Assembly (NCBI GenBank): GCA_024692825.1 | Contig: JAILMB010000280.1 | Coordinates: 1-45,165, forward strand | Length of the DNA: 45,165 bases | From: Lachnospiraceae bacterium | Lineage (GTDB): Bacteria > Bacillota > Clostridia > Lachnospirales > Lachnospiraceae | Direction: 5' to 3' | Shown: piece by piece, positions 40,208 through 45,165 of the stretch | Numbering within the stretch: the first letter of the stretch is position 1 | Layout of the letters: each line of letters opens with the position of its first letter | Position numbers and translations under genes: made by a program | Notes under the pieces: generated by a model | What the model saw: only the letters and a program-made list of their open reading frames with translations | Told to the model about the DNA's origin: nothing | Database searches by the model: none

Positions 40208-41224
40208 ATGAAACTTATTAGCTTTGGAATTCCATGCTATAATTCCTACGCATATATGGGAAAATGTATTGAATCATTACTTCCAGGTGGAGAAGATGTT
40301 GAAATAATTATAGTTGATGATGGTTCTACAGACAGAACAGCAGAAATTGCGGACGCTTATGCGAAGAAGTATCCGAATATCATCAAGGTGGTACATCAGG
40401 AAAACGGTGGTCATGGAGAGGCTGTAAACACAGGTCTTCGGAATGCAACAGGTTTGTACTATAAGGTTGTTGATTCTGATGATTGGGTAGATCATGATGC
40501 ATATATGGAAGTGATTGCCACTCTGAAAAGGCTGGTCGATGAAGGTACACCGGTGGATATGCTTTTGACAAATTACGTGTATGAAAAGCCGTCAACAGAT
40601 CAGCATAGAACCATGCACTATCGCCTGCTATTCCCACAGGAAGAAATTGTCGGTTGGGATGGAATGAAAAGAAATATTAAAGGATTTTCCATTTTGATGC
40701 ATTCCGTAACATATCGAACAGAATTACTAAGAGAATGCAAATTAGAGTTACCAAAACATACCTTTTATGTAGATAATTTATTTGTTTATGTACCATTGCC
40801 ATATGTAAAGACCATTTACTATTTAAATGTAAATTTCTATCGTTATTATATTGGTCGCGAAGGTCAATCCGTTAATGAGCAAACCATGATTAAACGAATT
40901 GATCAGCAGCTTAGAGTAAATTATCTAATGATTGATGCTTATGATTTATGGAGCATTGAAGAAAAGCATTTGCGTGAGTACATGCTTTCATATTTAGAGA
41001 TGATTACGGTAGTTTCCTCTGCCATTGGTTATGTGTCAAAGACAGAAGAAAACCTTAAAAAAGTGAAAAAACTTTGGAAGTATATCAAAGAAAAAGATCC
41101 AAAAACCTATCGCCATTTGCGCTATGGAGTGTTAGGCGGATCCATGAATTTGCCTGGCAAGTTTGGAAGATATTTATCTGTAAAAGGATATAAGATATCC
41201 CAAAGATTGGTTGGATTTAATTAA
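40208..41224 (+). CDS. Glycosyltransferase family 2
   Basis: A 338-aa GT-A fold glycosyltransferase transferring a sugar from a nucleotide donor, probably at the inner face of the membrane. Motifs are SFGIPCYNSYAYMGKCIESLL, IIIVDDGSTDRT (residues 33-44), the ENGGHGEAVNTGL stretch, and the metal-binding DSDD at 89-92. The C-terminal half is helical without clear membrane segments, so the enzyme is soluble or peripheral. SD AGGAGGA precedes the ATG at 40208; the upstream frame to 40187 is not supported. It has its own promoter and terminator. The acceptor is unknown; the neighbouring polyphosphate polymerase and GT2-GtrA genes suggest a role in cell-surface polymer assembly. Confidence 0.9.
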   Translation: MKLISFGIPCYNSYAYMGKCIESLLPGGEDVEIIIVDDGSTDRTAEIADAYAKKYPNIIKVVHQENGGHGEAVNTGLRNATGLYYKVVDSDDWVDHDAYMEVIATLKRLVDEGTPVDMLLTNYVYEKPSTDQHRTMHYRLLFPQEEIVGWDGMKRNIKGFSILMHSVTYRTELLRECKLELPKHTFYVDNLFVYVPLPYVKTIYYLNVNFYRYYIGREGQSVNEQTMIKRIDQQLRVNYLMIDAYDLWSIEEKHLREYMLSYLEMITVVSSAIGYVSKTEENLKKVKKLWKYIKEKDPKTYRHLRYGVLGGSMNLPGKFGRYLSVKGYKISQRLVGFN

Positions 41225-41268
41225 AAGATAAAATTTCAAAAGATGGGTTGGTTTTAATTAAGAGTTAG

Positions 41269-41307
41269 AAATCTCCAAGGAACGATTTGTTCCTTGGGGA
41301 TTTTTTT
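41269..41307 (+). terminator. Terminator of the GT2 gene
   Basis: A 15-bp stem: 41269-41283 (AAATCTCCAAGGAAC) pairs with 41289-41303 (GTTCCTTGGGGATTT), with one G-T pair, loop GATTT, and T7 in the 3' flank. Confidence 0.92.
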
Positions 41308-41385
41308 ATTTGAAACTTTTAAGTTTGTTTAAGGTTGTCTATGTATGATGTGTATATCAAAAGGAGACCAAAGGAGGAAGCTAAG

Positions 41386-42141
41386 GTGGCGAATCAGTAC
41401 ACATTCAAACGAAAAGAAATGAAATATCTCTTAAGTAAAGAACAGTATCTTGGATTTATGGAAAGAATCAAAGATATGGCAAAGGTGGATGCTTATGGAG
41501 AGACTTCTATTTTAAACATTTATTTTGATACGCCAGATTTCCGATTAATTCGTACATCTTTAGAAAAACCGGTGTATAAGGAAAAATTGAGATTGCGTAG
41601 TTACGGAGTTCCTACAGATGAAACAAATTCCTTTATTGAAATTAAAAAGAAATATAAGGGAATTGTGTATAAAAGAAGAATTTCAGCTCCTTACAAAAGT
41701 TCAAAGGACTATCTATATGAAGATAAGCCATTAGAAAAACAAAGCCAGATTTCTTCTGAGATTGATTACTTTAAAAAGTGCTATCCGGGGCTTCGGCCGG
41801 CAATGGCTATTTCATATGATCGCATTGCAATGGCAGGAATAGAAGATCCAGAATTAAGAATTACCTTTGATAAAAACATTCGTTGGAGAACTAATCAGTT
41901 GGATTTGAAATATGGAAATACCGGAAGGGAAATTTTAGAAAAAGATCAGTATCTTATGGAATTAAAAATTGCAGGAGCAATGGATTTAAAACTTGTAGAA
42001 ATCTTAGAAGATTTAAATATAAGACAGGTTTCATTTTCGAAATACGGCCGTGGATATGAAACCCTGTTGGCAGAGAGATTAGAACTTGTAGGCCAAAGAG
42101 AGCTGATGCCTACAGCAGAAAAAGGATATGCATTTGCATAA
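41386..42141 (+). CDS. VTC-domain polyphosphate polymerase
   Basis: A 251-aa protein of the VTC (vacuolar transporter chaperone) family, the tunnel-fold domain that makes polyphosphate from ATP in yeast Vtc4. Features: YTFKRKEMKYLLS at the N-terminus, IYFDTPDFRLI, LRLRSYG, FIEIKKKYKGIVYKRRI with the basic residues that line the tunnel, and the late YLMELKIAG with its acidic metal ligand. The start is a GTG at 41386 with SD AAGGAGG eight bases upstream; this places the family's conserved start right at the N-terminus, whereas the frame open from 41335 adds 17 basic residues without an SD. It is followed after 11 bp by a GT2-GtrA gene, so the two are probably cotranscribed. Activity on other nucleotides is possible. 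Confidence 0.85.
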   Translation: MANQYTFKRKEMKYLLSKEQYLGFMERIKDMAKVDAYGETSILNIYFDTPDFRLIRTSLEKPVYKEKLRLRSYGVPTDETNSFIEIKKKYKGIVYKRRISAPYKSSKDYLYEDKPLEKQSQISSEIDYFKKCYPGLRPAMAISYDRIAMAGIEDPELRITFDKNIRWRTNQLDLKYGNTGREILEKDQYLMELKIAGAMDLKLVEILEDLNIRQVSFSKYGRGYETLLAERLELVGQRELMPTAEKGYAFA

Positions 42142-42152
42142 GAGGAAATGTT

Positions 42153-43241
42153 ATGAGTAAAGAAACGATAATTGTAATACCGGCCTATGAGCCGGAGGGA
42201 AAACTGGTTGATTTTATTGGGGATTTAAAAGAAGCGGGGTATGAAAAAATCGTGGTAGTGGACGATGGGAGTGGAGTGGATTATCGCTCCATTTTTTCTT
42301 CTATAGAACTTATGGATGTCATCGTACTTCGACATATGAGAAATCAAGGAAAGGGCAGGGCGCTACGAAGTGCATTTTTATATATCAAGAGTTATCTTGG
42401 ATATAATGTAAATGTCATTACTGCTGATGCAGATGGCCAGCATCTCGTAAAGGATATTAAGAAAGTGGAACAGGCCATGACACAACATCCTAGAAGCCTT
42501 GTGTTAGGCACTAGGGATTTCACATCAGAAAACGTACCCTTTAAGAGCAAAAAGGGGAACGAGATTACCCGAAAATACTTTAAACTTACAACAGGAGTGG
42601 ATTGTCCCGATACCCAAACCGGTTTAAGAGGAATTCCCGGAAGAATGTTGGATTTTGGATTGGAGCTAGATGGCGATCGCTACGAATATGAGATGAATTT
42701 TTTAACAGAGGCAGCGAATAAGGTGGAATTTTTCTACGTGCCGATTACTACAGTCTATGAAAACAATAACGAATGTAGTCATTTTCGCCCGGTGATGGAT
42801 TCACTAAGGATTTATGGTAGACCAGTTCGTTTTTTGCTTTCATCTTTGACAAGTTCTGGAGTGGATTTATTCCTGTTTTATTTGTTGACCCTTTGCCTTC
42901 AATATCCTCATGGAAAACAAATTGTGATTGCCACAGTTGTAGCCAGAGTATGTTCGGGAATTGTGAATTTTGGATTGAATAAACACTTTAGTTTTAAAAG
43001 TAAGGGAAAAACCCATAGGGAAGGGGCAAGATATTTTGTACTGTTCATAGGTCAGATGCTTTTATCAGCAGGAGGGGTATCTTTAGTATCTATGGTATTA
43101 CCGAATTTAGTCGCAAAAATTCTTGTAGATGTTACCCTTTTTGTTTTGAGTTATATTATTCAAAAACAGTGGGTATTTGCAAAGGAGAATAAGATTGCTT
43201 CTTACGAGAAATCCATTGTGGGAATGGATTCAAATTTATAA
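42153..43241 (+). CDS. GT2 glycosyltransferase fused to a GtrA-like membrane domain
   Basis: This 362-aa protein joins a polyprenol-phosphate sugar transferase domain to a GtrA flippase-like domain. The transferase domain (1 to about 220) has VIPAYEPEGKL, IVVVDDGSG, RNQGKGRALRSAF and the metal motif DADGQH at 92-97. Four membrane helices (about 225-350, with VDLFLFYLLTLCL and FGLNKHFSFKSKGK) match GtrA. Such fusions are thought to make an undecaprenyl-phosphate-linked sugar and move it across the membrane for decorating teichoic acid, glycan or glycoprotein. SD AGAGGA overlaps the stop of the polyphosphate polymerase gene, which supports coupling. It ends at a clean terminator (43256-43282). 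Confidence 0.92.
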   Translation: MSKETIIVIPAYEPEGKLVDFIGDLKEAGYEKIVVVDDGSGVDYRSIFSSIELMDVIVLRHMRNQGKGRALRSAFLYIKSYLGYNVNVITADADGQHLVKDIKKVEQAMTQHPRSLVLGTRDFTSENVPFKSKKGNEITRKYFKLTTGVDCPDTQTGLRGIPGRMLDFGLELDGDRYEYEMNFLTEAANKVEFFYVPITTVYENNNECSHFRPVMDSLRIYGRPVRFLLSSLTSSGVDLFLFYLLTLCLQYPHGKQIVIATVVARVCSGIVNFGLNKHFSFKSKGKTHREGARYFVLFIGQMLLSAGGVSLVSMVLPNLVAKILVDVTLFVLSYIIQKQWVFAKENKIASYEKSIVGMDSNL

Positions 43242-43255
43242 AGTCTTTTGAGGGG

Positions 43256-43282
43256 AACCACGGCGTAAAGCCGTGGTTTTTT
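43256..43282 (+). terminator. Terminator of the GT2-GtrA gene
   Basis: Perfect 9-bp stem AACCACGGC (43256-43264) and GCCGTGGTT (43270-43278), loop GTAAA, T6. Confidence 0.93.
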
Positions 43283-43293
43283 GCGCGTTTCTA

Positions 43294-43302
43294 TGGTATA
43301 AT
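43294..43302 (+). promoter_or_regulatory. Extended -10 promoter of the hybrid kinase gene
   Basis: TGGTATAAT fits the extended -10 TGnTATAAT and lies 35 bp before the kinase start codon. No clear -35 was seen. Confidence 0.55.
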
Positions 43303-43337
43303 TTGTAAAATACTGTGTCAGTGTATGGGGTAGGGTT

Positions 43338-45165
43338 ATGGGCGATTTAAACGAGTTAGAAAAACTCAAATTAGAAAACGAAGAATTAAAGATTGAGAAT
43401 CATCGGTTGACAGAAAAAATTCAAGAGTCAGAGCGAAGGTTAGGGGATTTTATGAGAAATATGAATCATGGAATCCGAACGCCGTTGAATGCATCCGTTG
43501 GGCTAACAAATTTGATGTTGCAAAATAAGGTGAGTGAGGATGAGGCGAAGACCTATTTGAAATCCATTGAACAATCAGGGATTATGGTTCAGAGGATATT
43601 AAACGATTTGCTGGATTATTCCTATCTGGAAACAGAGGAGATTGAACTTGAGGAATCCGAGTACAATCTTATGGAACTTTTTACAGAAATCGATGGGGAA
43701 GTGCGAGTCCGAATGGGAGGAAAGGAGATTAAAACCTATTTCGATTTTGATCCAGACCTTCCAAGCATCTTGTGTGGAGATAAGAATCGCCTAAAACAAA
43801 TTATCCTAAGCGTAATGAATAATGCAATTCGGTTTACAATAAGGGGTTGTATTTATTTTACAGTAAAAGTTGATTATATAGATAACACAGACAAGGCAAT
43901 TTTGTTTTTTTCAGTCAAAGATACCGGATTGGGATTTGATGAAATTACAGTGGAGCATATATTCGATCCCTTTGGCGGAATCGATAGAATCAATGCTTCT
44001 TTGCTGGATGGTACCGGATTAGAATTATCTATTGCAAGGCGATTAGTGGAACTGATGTCTGGTGGAATTCAGGCGTATAGTGAAAAAGGAGTTGGAACAG
44101 AAATATTTTTTACAATACCTCAAAAGGTGATTGATAAAACACCGGCGAAAAGCTTATCAACAGAAGATGATGAATTTCACTTTATTGCACCTGATGCCAA
44201 AGTGCTTATTGTAGATGATAATGAGATGAATCTGACTGTAGCAAAAGCTCATTTGACGCCATTAAAAATGCAGGTTGATTTGTCCATGAGTGGCAAGGAT
44301 GCACTTTTAAAGATTGACGAAACCTGCTACGACATGGTATATATGGACCACATGATGCCAGAGATGGATGGTGCAGAAACAGTTCAAAAAATCCGACAAA
44401 AAGCTGGGGAGTATTATCAAAACTTGCCCGTAATTGCCTTAAGCGCCAATGTGTTAGAAAAATCGAAAAAGATTTTTAAGGATGTTGGCATGAATGATTT
44501 CCTGGAAAAACCAGTAAAGCCAATGGAGATTATTTCCATGACAAGGCGCTGGTTACCAAAGAAGAAAATTGTAAAAACAAAGGAGGCAACCTTTGAGATA
44601 AAGCAAGAGGATAATCTTCCAAATATAGATGGAATCGACGCAGCAGAAGGCGTGAAGTATTCAGGATCTAAAAGTCGATGGCTGGAAATGCTTGGGGATT
44701 TTTATCATATTATTGACTTTAAGACGCAAAAGATAGAAGATGATTTAAATTTTAAGGATTTAAAATCCTACACCATAGAAGTCCACGCATTAAAAAATAC
44801 AGCTAGATTAATAGGAGCTATGGAGTTGTCAAAGGAGTTTTATGAACTGGAACAATTAGGGGATGAAGGAGATTATCGCCTAATTAATAAAAAGACTCCA
44901 AAGGTGTTAAGTCATTTTAAAGAGTATAAGGCTGTTTTGGAACCATATGCTTTTGCAAAAGAAGAAAAGAATAGAAGTGTAGTATCGAATGAGGAAATAA
45001 TCGAAGTACTAAAACAAATCCGCGAAGCTATTGACGGATTTGATCTGGACGGAGCTGACGCAGGAATGGAGAGATTAAATACATATACTGTGCCAGAGGA
45101 ATACAAAGAACGAATGAAAAAGTTACGTGCTTTAGTGGCAGATGTAGCCATGGAAGATGTAATAA
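43338..45165 (+). CDS. Soluble hybrid histidine kinase: HisKA-HATPase-receiver-HPt (3' end cut by window)
   Basis: The frame stays open from ATG 43338 (SD around GGGGTAGGG) through the last base, 609 complete codons. A coiled coil of only about 35 residues precedes the H-box FMRNMNHGIRTPLN with His44; the usual Glu/Asp after the His is Gly45. The ATPase domain has the N-box NNAIRFT, DTGLGF and GTGLELSIA. A receiver follows with LIVDDNEMN and phospho-acceptor Asp337 (MDHMMPEMDG) and the EKPVKP lysine. Next is an HPt-like helical domain with His483 in EVHALKNTARLIGA, and then a further helical tail. No membrane segment, PAS or GAF domain is present, so the input must come from another protein or from the coil. 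The output partner is not in the window. Confidence 0.9.
   Translation, partial: MGDLNELEKLKLENEELKIENHRLTEKIQESERRLGDFMRNMNHGIRTPLNASVGLTNLMLQNKVSEDEAKTYLKSIEQSGIMVQRILNDLLDYSYLETEEIELEESEYNLMELFTEIDGEVRVRMGGKEIKTYFDFDPDLPSILCGDKNRLKQIILSVMNNAIRFTIRGCIYFTVKVDYIDNTDKAILFFSVKDTGLGFDEITVEHIFDPFGGIDRINASLLDGTGLELSIARRLVELMSGGIQAYSEKGVGTEIFFTIPQKVIDKTPAKSLSTEDDEFHFIAPDAKVLIVDDNEMNLTVAKAHLTPLKMQVDLSMSGKDALLKIDETCYDMVYMDHMMPEMDGAETVQKIRQKAGEYYQNLPVIALSANVLEKSKKIFKDVGMNDFLEKPVKPMEIISMTRRWLPKKKIVKTKEATFEIKQEDNLPNIDGIDAAEGVKYSGSKSRWLEMLGDFYHIIDFKTQKIEDDLNFKDLKSYTIEVHALKNTARLIGAMELSKEFYELEQLGDEGDYRLINKKTPKVLSHFKEYKAVLEPYAFAKEEKNRSVVSNEEIIEVLKQIREAIDGFDLDGADAGMERLNTYTVPEEYKERMKKLRALVADVAMEDVI

Noticed and set aside
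1-45165. CRISPR arrays, insertion sequences, prophage or toxin-antitoxin modules
   Set aside because: No repeated spacer-like units, transposase or integrase motifs, or small paired toxin genes were seen; gene content and composition look like ordinary chromosome.

Overview
The window looks like chromosome from a low-GC, strictly anaerobic Gram-positive bacterium, most likely a motile, saccharolytic Lachnospiraceae (Clostridia). The signs are the uvrC-hprK-(M18 peptidase)-murB-rapZ-whiA-HPr gene order, a type III glutamine synthetase, a domain-permuted cytosolic GH3 glycosidase, an old-yellow-enzyme/FeS flavoprotein, a crotonase, and chemotaxis and c-di-GMP genes. The family assignment is inference; no rRNA or complete taxonomic marker is present. 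I saw no insertion sequence, prophage, CRISPR array or other sign of a mobile region. The longest gene-free stretch is about 280 bp (15469-15746).

Layout. 1-6404: end of uvrC, then a tightly packed plus-strand housekeeping run: hprK, M18 aminopeptidase, murB, rapZ, whiA, an HPr/Crh-like protein without the active-site histidine, and a YegS-type lipid kinase. 6508-9573: class II aldolase and type III glutamine synthetase, each with its own terminator. 9631-12273 (minus): class A penicillin-binding protein, divergent from a YigZ-family gene. 13009-15468 (minus): a membrane EAL phosphodiesterase followed by a TetR-type regulator. 15747-19829: a SPASM-like radical SAM protein and a permuted GH3. 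19830-20987 (minus): AlaX-type editing protein. 21222-21294: tRNA-Gln(CTG) with a strong promoter and a terminator. 21406-23943 (minus): OYE-family flavoprotein and MarR regulator, divergent from a membrane-fused alpha/beta hydrolase (24092-26128) across an intergenic region holding a perfect 23-bp palindrome at the start site of a consensus-like promoter.

26130-27499: pnuC preceded by a short leader with its own promoter and a terminator hairpin directly in front of the start codon (probable riboswitch or attenuator), then a small export protein. 27563-30367: a second alpha/beta hydrolase (minus) and a membrane GDPD (plus). 30421-35773: an apparent operon of two paralogous membrane diguanylate cyclases, acyl-ACP thioesterase, CvfB-like S1 protein and RidA. 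35819-38023: divergent yjfB and a chemoreceptor. 38160-40154: crotonase and mutY. 40208-43241: a GT2 glycosyltransferase, a VTC-type polyphosphate polymerase and a GT2-GtrA fusion. 43338-end: a truncated soluble hybrid histidine kinase (kinase-receiver-HPt).

How the genes may work together. The 5' block couples carbon control (HprK and its Ser-phosphorylatable HPr-like partner) with cell-wall supply (MurB; RapZ, which in Enterobacteria controls GlmS) and division (WhiA). The EAL enzyme and the two diguanylate cyclases, with a chemoreceptor and YjfB nearby, form a c-di-GMP and motility neighbourhood. The points most worth a second look are the pnuC leader, the His-less HPr, the MarR palindrome, the RapZ P-loop with His in place of Ser/Thr, the apparently leaderless mutY, and the sensorless hybrid kinase with an atypical H-box.
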